From Rheinheimera salexigens (GTDB taxonomy: Bacteria > Pseudomonadota > Gammaproteobacteria > Enterobacterales > Alteromonadaceae): 64,000 nt of DNA. Positions 38,146 through 50,518 of the stretch are shown here, piece by piece. The notes beneath the pieces are model-generated. The model had not been told where the DNA came from. It saw only the letters and a program-made list of their open reading frames with translations, and did no database searches. Made by a program: the position numbers and the translations under genes. The stretch is from positions 2,693,857-2,757,856 of the forward strand of contig NZ_MKEK01000001.1 of NCBI RefSeq assembly GCF_001752395.1, in the 5' to 3' direction. Each line of letters begins with the position of its first letter. The stretch's first letter is position 1.

Positions 38146-39180
38146 TTATAAGAAATCATCACCACCACCACCACCGAGCATAATTTCACCGGCGTCAGAT
38201 AACCGTCGTGCAGCTGATAGTATTTCTTTTTGGGCGGCTTCAACATCACTTACTCGTACTGGTGCCATCGCTTCTAAATCATCTTGTAATAATTCAGCGG
38301 CGCGTTTAGACATATTTCTTAAAATTTTCTCTTTTAAGTTTTCGTCAGTGCCTTTTAATGCCTTCATTAACACATCTTGTTGCACTTCACGTAATAAGGT
38401 TTGAATACCCCGGTCATCAACATCTACTAGGTTTTCAAATACAAACATTAAGTCTTGAATTTGCTGGGCCATTTCTTCGTCATTTTCACGAATAGCGTCC
38501 ATTAGCAGGCCTTCAACGTTAGTATCCATATAGTTAAGAATATCTGCCGCAGCTTTTAAGCCACCCATTTTCGCCGTTTGCGTACCCGCTTGACCGGCAA
38601 ATTGTTTTTCCATAATTTCGTTTAATTCTTGTAATGCCGCTGGTTGCACTTCTTCTAAGTTGGCAATACGCATGGTTAAATCTAACCGCACCTTCTCAGG
38701 AAACTGCGATAAAATCTCTGCCGATTGCTCAGGCTCTAAATAAGACAACACAATAGTTTGAATTTGCGGGTGTTCATTACGAATAATGCTGGCTACTTGC
38801 TTAGAGTCCATCCACTTCAACGAGTCTAAGCCTTTAGCACCGCCACCTAAGACAATTTGATCAATTAAGTTAGCCGCTTTTTCTTCACCTAAAGCGGCGG
38901 TTAATGCCCGCTTGATAAACTCTTCACTTTGGAAACCAATGGTACTAAAGTTCTGAATTTGTTCAATAAACAAACTATGCACTGCAGAGATTTTAGCTTG
39001 GTTTAAATCAACCATTTGCGCCATCGCCATGCCCACTTTTTGCACTTGCTTTGGCTCTAAGTGTTTTAAAATTTGCGCCGCGTCTTCTTCAGACAAACTC
39101 AGCAATAAAATAGCGGCCTTTTCTACGCCGTCGAGTTTACCTACATCAAAGGTAGGTTTTGTTGCTTCTAAGCTACTCAT
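38146..39180 (-). CDS. fliG: FliG, rotor torque protein
   Basis: Torque-generating C-ring subunit that contacts MotA-type stators. It is 344 residues with the three armadillo-type domains; E-H-P-Q-I-Q-T-I-V-L-S-Y-L lies near residue 130 and the C-terminal charged helix (V-D-D-R-G-I-Q-T-L-L-R-E-V) carries the stator-facing residues. The tail is Gly-rich (M-L-G-G-G-G-G-D-D-F-L). It overlaps fliF by eight bases. Confidence 0.96.
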   Translation of the reverse strand: MSSLEATKPTFDVGKLDGVEKAAILLLSLSEEDAAQILKHLEPKQVQKVGMAMAQMVDLNQAKISAVHSLFIEQIQNFSTIGFQSEEFIKRALTAALGEEKAANLIDQIVLGGGAKGLDSLKWMDSKQVASIIRNEHPQIQTIVLSYLEPEQSAEILSQFPEKVRLDLTMRIANLEEVQPAALQELNEIMEKQFAGQAGTQTAKMGGLKAAADILNYMDTNVEGLLMDAIRENDEEMAQQIQDLMFVFENLVDVDDRGIQTLLREVQQDVLMKALKGTDENLKEKILRNMSKRAAELLQDDLEAMAPVRVSDVEAAQKEILSAARRLSDAGEIMLGGGGGDDFL

Positions 39181-40864
39181 CTTCAGCCAACCAATTTTTT
39201 ACCACTAAAGAAGACAATTCAGGCTCATTGGCAACCAAGGCCCGAACTGCGCGTAATAGATCATCATCGCCATGTAAGTCTGGCAGCATTAAGGTGCCAT
39301 CTGCCGCGAAACCAACCGAATTTTCATCAAAAGATGAGTTTAACATGTCAATTGTGTCTTCACCCAAGTCTAAGCCTTTGCTCATAGATTTTTCATCATA
39401 AGCGTCTTTAGTATCTTCTGGGTAAATCAATTTCTTCAGCATTGGCCGCACAATAAACATCAGCAGCACAATAACAATTAAACCACCAATAATCAGCCGT
39501 ATTAACCGAGTAAACCATTCTTCGGTATAAAACGCCGGTTGCTGAAAATCAATAATGGTATCTTTAATAAACGGCACCGATATCACTTCTACTACATCAC
39601 CACGTTGGGCATCAAAACCGATACCACCTTGTAATAAGCGACGAATATTCATGATGTCTGCCTGGTTACGCGGCTCTGGCGCTGCGCCATCTACACTAGG
39701 CTTATAATCTACCGCAACCGATACACTTAAGCGCCTAATAACACCACTTTGCTGAGTAATATGGCTAATAGTGGTATCTAATTCATAATTACGCGTGGCT
39801 TCTTTATGGCTACGACCAGGAATAATTTGTTGCTTACTTTCGGTTGTGGCTTGTTCAGGAATAGTTGAATTTAATGGTGGCTGATTAGATAACGCGCCCG
39901 GAATACCGCCGCTTAGGCTGCCAACATTACTTTCTTCAACCGTCATTTCACTGCGCACAGCCGGTAAATCTGGATTAAAGCGTTTTTGGGTTTGCTCGGT
40001 AGCGGTAAAGTCCATATGCAAATCGACTTCGGCAGTATAGTTACCGTAACCTAATACCGGCATTAAAATAGAGTCAACTTTTTGTCTGTATTCAGCTTCA
40101 CGCGTACGCTGCAACTCATATTCACGACGTGAACGTGCCGATGTAGCACTTTGTGAACCGCTATTTAATAAGCGACCACTTTGATCAGTAACCGTTACCC
40201 GCGTTGGCTCTAAACCTTGTACCGCTGAGGCAATAATATCGACAATAGCATCAACTTCACTATCACGGATCACTGTGCCACCTCTAGCTGTCACTAACAC
40301 TGTGGCAGAAGGCAGTTTTTGTTTTCTGGCAAATACGTTTTCTTTAGGAATGGCTAATAACACCCGAGCACGCGAGATACTTTGCAACTCTTCAATGGTA
40401 CGGGCTAATTGTTGTTCACGGCTATGCTTTAAGCGTTCGGTTTCTAAGCGCTGACTAACGCCAAAGCCGCTATCTTTTAATAAAAATTCAGTGCCGGTTG
40501 AGGCTTCTTTGGTTAAACCGGCCCGAGATAAAGACAACTTAATTTTTTGAAACTCATCTTCAGGCACCAATATCACGCTGCCTTGCAATTCATACTTTAC
40601 TTTTTGCGAATCTAAATGATCTAAGGTTTGGATCAGCTCTTCCGTGGCATAAGTACCCAGCGGCCGTAATTCAGGCTGCTTAGCCCAAAATACAATTAAA
40701 ATGGCAATGGCTAAACAAATGGTTAAGGCGACAACCATAGTAATTTGCCGAACTAAATCAGTCCCTGCAAAAGAGCCAATAAAACTAGGCTTATGTTCTT
40801 GTTGTTCACCGCTGGCGTAGTCATTACCACTTAATGCCAGTTCGGTTGATTGATTATCAGCCAC
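39173..40864 (-). CDS. fliF: FliF, MS-ring protein
   Basis: Builds the MS-ring in the inner membrane. It is 563 residues with membrane helices near 36-60 and 448-470, the ring-building domains between (G-T-E-F-L-L-K-D-S-G-F-G-V-S-Q; R-V-L-L-A-I-P-K-E-N-V-F) and an acidic C-terminal FliG-binding tail. It lies 13 bases after fliE. Confidence 0.96.
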   Translation of the reverse strand: MADNQSTELALSGNDYASGEQQEHKPSFIGSFAGTDLVRQITMVVALTICLAIAILIVFWAKQPELRPLGTYATEELIQTLDHLDSQKVKYELQGSVILVPEDEFQKIKLSLSRAGLTKEASTGTEFLLKDSGFGVSQRLETERLKHSREQQLARTIEELQSISRARVLLAIPKENVFARKQKLPSATVLVTARGGTVIRDSEVDAIVDIIASAVQGLEPTRVTVTDQSGRLLNSGSQSATSARSRREYELQRTREAEYRQKVDSILMPVLGYGNYTAEVDLHMDFTATEQTQKRFNPDLPAVRSEMTVEESNVGSLSGGIPGALSNQPPLNSTIPEQATTESKQQIIPGRSHKEATRNYELDTTISHITQQSGVIRRLSVSVAVDYKPSVDGAAPEPRNQADIMNIRRLLQGGIGFDAQRGDVVEVISVPFIKDTIIDFQQPAFYTEEWFTRLIRLIIGGLIVIVLLMFIVRPMLKKLIYPEDTKDAYDEKSMSKGLDLGEDTIDMLNSSFDENSVGFAADGTLMLPDLHGDDDLLRAVRALVANEPELSSLVVKNWLAEDE

Positions 40865-40877
40865 TTATTATTACTCC

Positions 40878-41213
40878 CTATACCGGCATCGACATAATTT
40901 CTTTATACGATTCAACCAGTTTGTTACGCACTTGCACCGTGGCTTCAAACGCTAATGACGATTTTTGACTGGCTATCATCACTTGGGCTAAAGACACATT
41001 AGGATCGCCCATTTCCAGTGCGTTACGTAGTTGTCCTGTTTCTTGCGCCAGGTTATTAACATTGCCCAAGGCTTGGGTTAATAACTGACTAAAATCTGTT
41101 TGGCTAGGGTTAACTTCAGCAGTATTTTTAAGCTTTAGCTCAGTACCAACAGCTCGAGCTTGCACTGCCATTGATTGCATTTCGGCATATAAGTTTGGGC
41201 CTTTGATATTCAT
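40878..41213 (-). CDS. fliE: FliE, MS-ring/rod junction protein
   Basis: Joins rod to MS-ring and export gate. From ATG 41213, with AGGTGAAG upstream, it is 111 residues and ends with the family pattern S-L-A-Q-V-M-I-A-S-Q-K-S-S-L-A-F-E-A-T-V split over the last helix, then L-V-E-S-Y-K-E-I-M-S-M-P-V. The frame to TTG 41228 adds five unlikely residues. It is the first gene of the long operon from fliE to at least flhB. Confidence 0.94.
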   Translation of the reverse strand: MNIKGPNLYAEMQSMAVQARAVGTELKLKNTAEVNPSQTDFSQLLTQALGNVNNLAQETGQLRNALEMGDPNVSLAQVMIASQKSSLAFEATVQVRNKLVESYKEIMSMPV

Positions 41214-41234
41214 CGCTTCACCTGTCAAAAAATT

Positions 41235-41275
41235 GCTGTTTAACTAGCTTTTTAACTAGTTGTTTAACTATTAGT
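41235..41275. repeat. TTTAACTA repeats in the fliE leader
   Basis: Three near copies of TTTAACTA(G) lie in tandem about 13-14 bases apart, between the predicted transcription start and the fliE ribosome site. Their role is unknown; they could be a regulator site or a drifted tandem duplication. Confidence 0.4.
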
Positions 41276-41285
41276 TATATACAAA

Positions 41286-41300
41286 GCATTAACTGTGCCA
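41286..41300 (-). promoter_or_regulatory. Sigma-54 promoter before fliE
   Basis: The minus strand reads TGGCACAGTTAATGC. The -24 TGGCAC element is perfect and the GG-N10-GC spacing is exact. Transcription would begin near 41274, about 60 bases before the fliE ATG. It lies just past the flrC terminator. Confidence 0.85.
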
Positions 41301-41328
41301 ATTATAACCAACTGGCTATAGCCATAAA

Positions 41329-41353
41329 AAAACGGGTGTCTAGCACCCGTTTT
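41329..41353 (-). terminator. Intrinsic terminator after flrC
   Basis: A perfect 10-bp stem (AAAACGGGTG with its complement) and a five-base loop are followed on the minus strand by a run of seven T. It lies six bases past the flrC stop, so flrBC and the fliE operon are separate transcripts. Confidence 0.93.
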
Positions 41354-41359
41354 CTGATA

Positions 41360-42742
41360 TCAAACCGGAATATCAATGCCATGCTCACGCATTCGGGCTA
41401 ACTTATAGCGCAAAGTGCGATCGCTAATACCGAGCTTTTCAGCCACATCTTTGCGTTTATTGGCGCAAGCTTTCATGGTCGCCAAAATAATTCGATGTTC
41501 TTGATCATGCACGCTAGTTTTAAAGTCAGCTGCGCTATCCAATGCCGAATCAGCTAAAACAGGAGCATTAGCGACAGGCTCAGCTTCTGCTGAACTAAAT
41601 GATGACATTGGAATGCTTTCACTACATTCCAGCATAATATCTGCGGCTTGAATTTCATCAGCACTAGAGATAATTAATGCCCGCTGGATCACATTATCCA
41701 GCTCGCGCACGTTACCCGGCCAAGAATAGTGGCTCAATCGTGCTGCGGCATCCGTGCTGAGTTTGGCAATAGTGCGGCCTTCATTGCGGCAATATTTAGC
41801 AATAAAGTGCTCGGCTAAAGGCACGATATCCTCAGCGCGCTCGGCTAAAGCAGGCCAAGTTAATGGAAACACATTTAAGCGATAAAATAAGTCTTCACGA
41901 AATACGCCATCGGCCACCGCTTGTTTTAAATTGCGGTTACTGGTGGCGAGTACACGAACGTCCAATTTAATGGTTTTACGGCCGCCTAAACGCTCAACTT
42001 CGCGCTCTTGTAACACCCGTAGCAACTTAGCTTGCAGGTTTAAATCCATCTCGGTAATTTCATCTAACAAAATGGTGCCACGCTGGGCTTGTTCAAACTT
42101 ACCTGGGCATGCTGCTATCGCGCCAGTAAAGGCGCCTTTTTCATAACCAAATAAAGTTGATTCCAACATACTCTCAGGAATGGCCGCGCAGTTTATGGCA
42201 ATAAAAGGCCCTTGGTTTCGCTCAGATAATTGATGAATATAGCGCGCCAACACTTCCTTACCCGAGCCACTAGGGCCTAAAATCATCACGTTAGCATCGG
42301 TACGGGCCACACGGCCACACAACGTGAGTAACTGCTTACTACTTTCAGCCGCAACAATCGGCTCTATAGTGGTTATGGCCTCAGCGCTAACATAGCGGCT
42401 AACAGTGTTGACCAATACTTCCGGTGAAAATGGCTTGGCTAGGTAATCAATAGCGCCTAAACGAATCGCTTCTACCGCCGCTTGCACGGTGGCATAGGCG
42501 GTCATAATTAATACCGGTATCTGTGGATAATGCTCACGTAAGGTTTTTAATAAGGTTAAGCCAGAAACACCGCCTAGCTGCACATCCGACACCACTAATT
42601 GAAATGGCTGCTGCTTTAACAATAATAGTGCCGCTTCAGCACTATCAACCGCTTGCACCTGATAACTGGCTAACATTAACGTATCTTGCAATGCTTCGCG
42701 CAAACCAGCATCGTCTTCAACCACTAAAATTGTTTGTTTCAC
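41360..42742 (-). CDS. flrC: FlrC/FleR, sigma-54 response regulator
   Basis: Activates sigma-54-dependent mid-class flagellar promoters when phosphorylated by FlrB. It is 460 residues: receiver domain with phospho-Asp53 (V-V-S-D-V-Q-L), AAA+ domain with Walker A G-P-S-G-S-G-K-E and the sigma-54 contact loop G-A-F-T-G-A, and a C-terminal Fis-type helix-turn-helix (R-K-D-V-A-E-K-L-G-I-S-D-R-T-L-R-Y-K split across the last 30 residues). The start lies two bases after flrB. Confidence 0.95.
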   Translation of the reverse strand: MKQTILVVEDDAGLREALQDTLMLASYQVQAVDSAEAALLLLKQQPFQLVVSDVQLGGVSGLTLLKTLREHYPQIPVLIMTAYATVQAAVEAIRLGAIDYLAKPFSPEVLVNTVSRYVSAEAITTIEPIVAAESSKQLLTLCGRVARTDANVMILGPSGSGKEVLARYIHQLSERNQGPFIAINCAAIPESMLESTLFGYEKGAFTGAIAACPGKFEQAQRGTILLDEITEMDLNLQAKLLRVLQEREVERLGGRKTIKLDVRVLATSNRNLKQAVADGVFREDLFYRLNVFPLTWPALAERAEDIVPLAEHFIAKYCRNEGRTIAKLSTDAAARLSHYSWPGNVRELDNVIQRALIISSADEIQAADIMLECSESIPMSSFSSAEAEPVANAPVLADSALDSAADFKTSVHDQEHRIILATMKACANKRKDVAEKLGISDRTLRYKLARMREHGIDIPV

Positions 42743-42744
42743 GC

Positions 42745-43911
42745 TTAGCCTCCACTCTGTTGCAGGTTAGCGGTTTGCATTGTTTCACTTGCTTGCATAG
42801 GCAAGGTTAATTCAAAGCAGGCCCCGCCTTGCTCGCTCGGTTTATAACAAACAACACCATGATGTGAGTGAGCAACCGCTTGCACTACCGCCAGCCCAAG
42901 CCCAGTACCTGTCGATTTATTGGTAACAAAAGGCTCAAAAATTTGCGACTGAATGGCTTTGGCCACACCTGGGCCATTATCGGTTACAGCAATAACCAGA
43001 CTATTAGGCTGTTCTCTTCTCTCAGTTATGCTTTCAGCTATGCTCAAACTAATCTGTGCTTGCTCAGGTTTAGCCTGCAAACTGTTTTGAATTAAATTTA
43101 AAATGGCGCCACTTAAGGCATTCATATTGCCAATTATGCAAGCTTGCGGTGCCGTTACCGTAACGGTTAACTGGGCATTAGCCGCGACCAAAATCGCATC
43201 GGCACTGGCTTGAATTGCCGTCACTAGCTCGGTAACACTAAAAGGCGCAACGGCTTGAGAGGAATCTGAACGGGCAAATAACAGCATATCATTCACTTGC
43301 TGTTCTAAATCTTGCAGTCGTGATTGCAGTTTTTGCTGAAACTGCTGTTGAGTTTGCATAGTAATGCGTGGGTTAGCTAAATTTTGAGCATACAACATAG
43401 CGGCAGATAAAGGTGTGCGAATTTGATGGGCTAACGACGCCATCATTTTGCCTAAACTAGATAACCGCTGCAGATGACTTAACCGGCTTTGCAAAGCACG
43501 GGTTTCGGTTAAATCGGTCAGCATAATTAATTGCCCTGGTTGGGCTTGGCCAGAAGAAGCGGCAATGGCGCTAATGGCTAACTTAACCCTACGGCCATCT
43601 TTTAACGACACTTCTAAGCCATCATCACTACGTGGGCTAAAGCTGCGGGTAATTACATCTAACCAGCGCTCGCCAATTAACGGCTCACCTAATAAGTCTA
43701 TTGCTGCCGCATTCGCTTGATACACGTAACCACGTTGGTCTAATAAAATAACGGCCGCAGGTAACGCCTGCAATAAGGCATCAGCTTGATTATGCTCAGC
43801 GGTATCAACTGTGCCTTGTTCGCTATACCGAGAGGGTAATATACTTAAGCTAGCCGAAGGTAAGGTCGCGGTATAAAGGGATGAAAGAGCAAAAGCATTG
43901 GCCATAGTCAT
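42745..43911 (-). CDS. flrB: FlrB/FleS, sensor histidine kinase
   Basis: Cytoplasmic kinase for FlrC. From ATG 43911 it is 388 residues: a PAS domain (A-V-I-L-L-D-Q-R-G-Y-V-Y-Q-A-N), HisKA with phospho-His in A-S-L-A-H-Q-I-R-T-P-L, and HATPase with N-L-I-Q-N-S-L-Q-A, D-N-G-P-G-V and G-T-G-L-G-L-A. It has no membrane helices. The frame is open to 44016, but AAGGTAG before 43911 and the sigma-54 promoter at 43954-43968, which would lie inside the longer version, decide the start. Confidence 0.93.
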   Translation of the reverse strand: MTMANAFALSSLYTATLPSASLSILPSRYSEQGTVDTAEHNQADALLQALPAAVILLDQRGYVYQANAAAIDLLGEPLIGERWLDVITRSFSPRSDDGLEVSLKDGRRVKLAISAIAASSGQAQPGQLIMLTDLTETRALQSRLSHLQRLSSLGKMMASLAHQIRTPLSAAMLYAQNLANPRITMQTQQQFQQKLQSRLQDLEQQVNDMLLFARSDSSQAVAPFSVTELVTAIQASADAILVAANAQLTVTVTAPQACIIGNMNALSGAILNLIQNSLQAKPEQAQISLSIAESITERREQPNSLVIAVTDNGPGVAKAIQSQIFEPFVTNKSTGTGLGLAVVQAVAHSHHGVVCYKPSEQGGACFELTLPMQASETMQTANLQQSGG

Positions 43912-43953
43912 AGCTACCTTAGAACAGTTAAACAATAACGTCCTATAGCTAAT

Positions 43954-43968
43954 GCAAGGTTCAAGCCA
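43954..43968 (-). promoter_or_regulatory. Sigma-54 promoter before flrBC
   Basis: The minus strand reads TGGCTTGAACCTTGC, with exact GG-N10-GC spacing and TTGC at -12. Transcription would start near 43942, about 30 bases before the flrB ATG. By analogy with Vibrio, FlrA would activate it. Confidence 0.78.
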
Positions 43969-44018
43969 ACGCAAGATTGAATGTAAGCAATTGATTTTGA
44001 AGTAATTTACAACCAAAA

Positions 44019-44050
44019 AAGTCAGTATTCAACTGTCAAAATACTGACTT
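44019..44050 (-). terminator. Intrinsic terminator after flrA
   Basis: A perfect 11-bp stem (AAGTCAGTATT with its complement) and a ten-base loop are followed by six T on the minus strand. It lies directly after flrA, separating it from flrBC. Confidence 0.92.
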
Positions 44051-44056
44051 ATAACG

Positions 44057-45577
44057 TTAGTCTTCTTTATTCAGATTATATTTACGCATTTTTTCCACCA
44101 AAGTGGTGCGGCGTAAACCTAAAACTTCTGCCGCTCGGGCCACCACATATTCATGGCGATGTAATGCTAGCGAAATAAAATGGATCTCTAACTCGGCCAG
44201 ATGCTCTTTTAAATCTAAACCGTTTTCGGGTAAATGCTTAATATTGCCATTAGCATAAAATGATCCATTGCCGTTATTCTGCTCTAGCTCAGCATTTTCC
44301 GCAGCCTCTAAATCAGTGCCTTCGTCATCTTGGTCAAAATCGTCATCGTCAGATTGAAATAACGCATTCAGTAAGTCGCGCTCTTGCAAACTTTCCGGAT
44401 ATTCTGGTTGATAGCTTTCAACCTCTAAATGACGATACTTTAACGGTAACTCGGCCACATCCACCACTTGCTCTGGATACATAATCACCATGCGTTCTAG
44501 TAAATTAGCTAATTCCCGCACATTACCCGGCCAAGGGTGTAACTTAAGGCTTTCAATGGCACGATCAGTAAATTTAACATTGGCCTTATTACGCAGTGCA
44601 TTAACTTGTAATAACGCTTGAATTAGCAAACCTAAATCATCAGTTCGTTGTTGCAGTGACGGTGTTTCAATGGGAAACACATTTAAACGATAATATAAAT
44701 CTTCACGAAAGCCACCATCAATAATCATCTGCTCTAGGTTGCGATGGGTAGCCGCAATGATGCGCACATCGGCTTTAATCACTTGAGTACCGCCGACCCG
44801 CTCATAGGTGCGTTCTTGCAATACACGTAACAGCTTTACTTGCATCGGCTGCGGCATATCGCCTATTTCATCTAAAAACAGTGTGCCACCTTGGGCTAAC
44901 TCAAAACGACCTTTACGGGTAGAAATCGCGCCAGTAAAAGCACCTTTTTCATGGCCAAACAATTCGCTCTCTAACAGCTCTGCCGGAATAGCACCGCAGT
45001 TAATGGGCACAAAAGGCCCCGCCTTACGATGAGATAATAAATGAATATTACGCGCCACCACTTCTTTACCCGTGCCCGAGTCACCTAACACTAAAACGTT
45101 AGCTTCGGTTGCCGCGACTTGCTTAATTAAAAATCGTACCTGACGCATCGGCTCAGAATTACCGACCATACCATCAAACTGCACTTTACAGTCATGTTGG
45201 CGTTGGCGTGGCATTAAACGGTGATATAACTGACAGTCGCGTAATAACTGGGTTAAAGAGGCATAAGCAAAAGGATCGGTAAGCAACCCCACCACATTAG
45301 AAAATTGTAGTAACGGCTTTAAAGGCTCACCCAATAATAAAAACGCCACTGTCGGATAACGCTGAATAATCTCAGCATGCTGCTGTTCGGGTAATGCACC
45401 TAACAGCACCACAGCCGTAGCATCATCAGCCAGCTTTGACTTTAATGTAGCTAAGTCACAGCTTTGATGCGGCTCAGAAATAAAGTCTAGCACCGTACTT
45501 AAACGCTCAGCACGACCAGGCTGTTGATCAACAATATAAGTTATGGGGCTATTAGACCTAGCGGGATTATTCGACAT
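44057..45577 (-). CDS. flrA: FlrA/FleQ, master flagellar regulator
   Basis: Sigma-54 activator at the top of the flagellar cascade. It is 506 residues with an N-terminal receiver-like domain that lacks the usual acidic pocket ([11 protein letters not shown]), as in FleQ, so it is probably not phosphorylated. The AAA+ domain carries Walker A G-D-S-G-T-G-K-E and the G-A-F-T-G-A loop. The C-terminal helix-turn-helix ([17 protein letters not shown]) follows an acidic linker (about 425-455). It is followed by its own terminator. FleN is the likely antagonist; c-di-GMP response is possible but not shown. Confidence 0.95.
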   Translation of the reverse strand: MSNNPARSNSPITYIVDQQPGRAERLSTVLDFISEPHQSCDLATLKSKLADDATAVVLLGALPEQQHAEIIQRYPTVAFLLLGEPLKPLLQFSNVVGLLTDPFAYASLTQLLRDCQLYHRLMPRQRQHDCKVQFDGMVGNSEPMRQVRFLIKQVAATEANVLVLGDSGTGKEVVARNIHLLSHRKAGPFVPINCGAIPAELLESELFGHEKGAFTGAISTRKGRFELAQGGTLFLDEIGDMPQPMQVKLLRVLQERTYERVGGTQVIKADVRIIAATHRNLEQMIIDGGFREDLYYRLNVFPIETPSLQQRTDDLGLLIQALLQVNALRNKANVKFTDRAIESLKLHPWPGNVRELANLLERMVIMYPEQVVDVAELPLKYRHLEVESYQPEYPESLQERDLLNALFQSDDDDFDQDDEGTDLEAAENAELEQNNGNGSFYANGNIKHLPENGLDLKEHLAELEIHFISLALHRHEYVVARAAEVLGLRRTTLVEKMRKYNLNKED

Positions 45578-48112
<2,535 letters not shown>

Positions 48113-48116
<4 letters not shown>

Positions 48117-49156
48117 CTTTCAAAGCAATCCCAATTGGTCGGCTTGTTCTGTTGCACGGCAGCTTTAAGCCGACGACCAATTAGCTGATGATAATATTTT
48201 GGTGCTAAACCAAAACCAGGCCTAACACTGCGAATATGTTCTTCAGTAATCGTTGTGCCGGCGGCTAAATCTGCTACAAAATACAAAGAACGCCTAAATT
48301 TAACATGGCCTTGCTCACTACTTTGCCGCGCATAACTTACTTGGCCTAACGCTTGCCACGCTGTTTTCACGTCTCGACATAGAGCCTGTAGATCTTTGGG
48401 TTCTAAAGAAAAGCTATCGTCAGCTCCGCCACCATTGCGATCTAAGGTGACGTGTTTTTCAATAATACTGGCTCCCATCGCGATACTAGTAATAGCCGTC
48501 ACATTATCTATAGTATGATCTGATAATCCGGTTAAAATATTAAATTGTTGCTGCATATCAGCAATTGTTCGTAGATTATAGTCTGCCGCGGGTGCTGGAT
48601 AACCACTGACGCAATGCAAAATTGCTAACTGTTTACAACCGCCTTCACGAGCGGCTGCAATTGCTTCTGCAATTTCTTCTGCATTTGCCATACCCGTTGA
48701 GATTATCATCGGTTTGCCAGTTTGCGCTATATAACGAATTAATGGTAAGTCTACCGCTTCAAAAGATGCGACTTTGTAAGCGGGAGCATTAAGCTGCTCC
48801 AATAGATCTACTGCCGTCGTATCAAAAGGAGAACTAAATATCGTGATACCAATTTGATGGGCATACTCAAATAGCGGTTTATGCCAATGCCATGGCATTT
48901 GAGCCTGTTGATATAGCTCATAAAGGTTTCGGCCATCCCATAACCCACCACGGATCATAAAGTCTTCAGAATTAGCATTTAAAGTTATGGTATCCGCAGT
49001 ATAACTTTGTAGCTTAACAGCATCGGCACCGGCTTGTTTTGCCGCCAAAATAATTTGTTTTGCTCGCTCAATACTACCATTATGATTGGCAGACATTTCA
49101 GCAATAATATAAGGTGGCTGCTCAGTAGAAATCTCCCTGCCATTAATAATGAACAT
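48113..49156 (-). CDS. pseI: PseI, pseudaminic acid synthase
   Basis: Condenses phosphoenolpyruvate with the 2,4-diacetamido-L-altrose made by PseG. It is 347 residues of the NeuB family: I-I-A-E-M-S-A-N-H-N-G-S near residue 16, K-L-Q-S-Y-T-A-D-T-I, the H-V-T-L-D-R-N-G-G-G-A-D-D-S-F-S-L segment typical of PseI rather than NeuB or LegI, and a C-terminal SAF domain with R-S-L-Y-F-V-A-D. It overlaps the FAD-protein gene by 14 bases. Confidence 0.93.
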
Positions 49157-50501
49157 GCAAATCCCTCTTTGTTGTTGCAGTTACAGTTTGCAGTGCCGAT
49201 AAATAAGTATCATCTAAAACATCGGTCATAAAAAACAATTCAGGTTTAGCTCTGCCCATAAAAATCACACTTGGATTAGCTTTTTTTACTTGTTCAAACT
49301 GAATTAATCGCTGTTGCTCGCTGCCGACTAAAGGAACAGGAAAACCTGAACTCTGGCCACTAGTACCAACATGCTGCAAACTTGCTTCAATGCTAAACAG
49401 CCCCATTTTTTTGATTTCATTAATAATTAATTCTGCACATGGTATCTGCGTAGGCTCATGGATAACTTCAACACTACACCGATAATCTGCATTCTGCTCT
49501 GCTGCTTGTATATTGCTATATAAGGTTACACGATAACTATTAAACGACGCTTGGTGACAATACACATAGTGACATTCAGTTGATGGCGGAGCGTCACTAA
49601 TATAATGTAAAATACTTATAGCACGAGTTTGCGGGCGAGTTTGCGTAACATTATTTAAGCCACTATAAACAGGAATTGTCCAGATCACCTTTTTAGTCTT
49701 AATCTGGTTATTACTCTGTAACGTAATCAGCTGACCATCATCAACTTCTGTACATTTCTTTATGCGTTCAGAGAATAAAAACTGGCCGCCTCTTTGGCTA
49801 ATTTGTTGCTGTAACAGCTTTATCCAGTTACCCACCCCCTGTTGCTGATTAGGATAGTACCACCTGCTTTGCCGGGGCATTTCTAGATCATCAGTAAAAG
49901 CTAAAACTTTATCTAAATGCTTTATTTTTTTTAAATTAATACTGAGTTGCCGCTTGCCATAAATTAATCGATTTAAACCATAGTATTTTAATGCTGATGC
50001 ACACAGCTCTGTTAACGATTGATTCGTCAACTTTTTCATTAAAGGTGCAAAGACGTTGTTAGTTACAGCTTGGCCATAATGATGATGTAAATAATGCTCA
50101 AGGTTTCCAGCTTCAAAGACGCTGTCATTTGTATGCAGCAATTCCAATAATGCCACATAAATCAAGCCATCATCATGGCTTAAATCAGGAAATTGCGAGC
50201 GCTCATTAAACTGTTGATTGAAATAGTTCCCCACTTTTAAAAAGCTTAGTTGATGCCAGTTTTTACATAACTCGGCAGGGAAAAGTAACTGGTTCAGCTC
50301 TGGGTAACGGCTTTGCTCAGGGATATGAGTTCCAAAATCAAACTGCATATTAGCAAAAGATTCTGAACGTAATAAACCACCTGCAGTATCGGCACTATCG
50401 ACTAAGGTAACTTTCGCTTTAGGCGTTTTAGCTAAAATGGTTAATGCTGCAGTCAAACCTGAGATACCCGCACCCACAATTAGGTAATCAACATTTTGCA
50501 T
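49143..50501 (-). CDS. FAD-dependent oxidoreductase (amine-oxidase-like fold), unknown role
   Basis: A 452-residue protein with the FAD/NAD-binding motif Y-L-I-V-G-A-G-I-S-G-L-T-A-A near the N-terminus, G-G-L-L-R-S near residue 42, and a second conserved piece D-F-G-T-H-I-P. The layout recalls protoporphyrinogen oxidase and UDP-galactopyranose mutase-like proteins. It is part of the pseudaminic operon between wbqC and pseI. A sugar-modifying role, such as oxidation or isomerisation of a nucleotide sugar, is inference; the substrate is unknown. Confidence 0.65.
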   Translation of the reverse strand: MQNVDYLIVGAGISGLTAALTILAKTPKAKVTLVDSADTAGGLLRSESFANMQFDFGTHIPEQSRYPELNQLLFPAELCKNWHQLSFLKVGNYFNQQFNERSQFPDLSHDDGLIYVALLELLHTNDSVFEAGNLEHYLHHHYGQAVTNNVFAPLMKKLTNQSLTELCASALKYYGLNRLIYGKRQLSINLKKIKHLDKVLAFTDDLEMPRQSRWYYPNQQQGVGNWIKLLQQQISQRGGQFLFSERIKKCTEVDDGQLITLQSNNQIKTKKVIWTIPVYSGLNNVTQTRPQTRAISILHYISDAPPSTECHYVYCHQASFNSYRVTLYSNIQAAEQNADYRCSVEVIHEPTQIPCAELIINEIKKMGLFSIEASLQHVGTSGQSSGFPVPLVGSEQQRLIQFEQVKKANPSVIFMGRAKPELFFMTDVLDDTYLSALQTVTATTKRDLHVHY

Positions 50502-50518
50502 TCAATATCACTCCTGCG

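Noticed and set aside
43912..44016. Longer start for FlrB
   Set aside because: The added residues are unlike the family and would contain a sigma-54 promoter; a good ribosome site lies before 43911.
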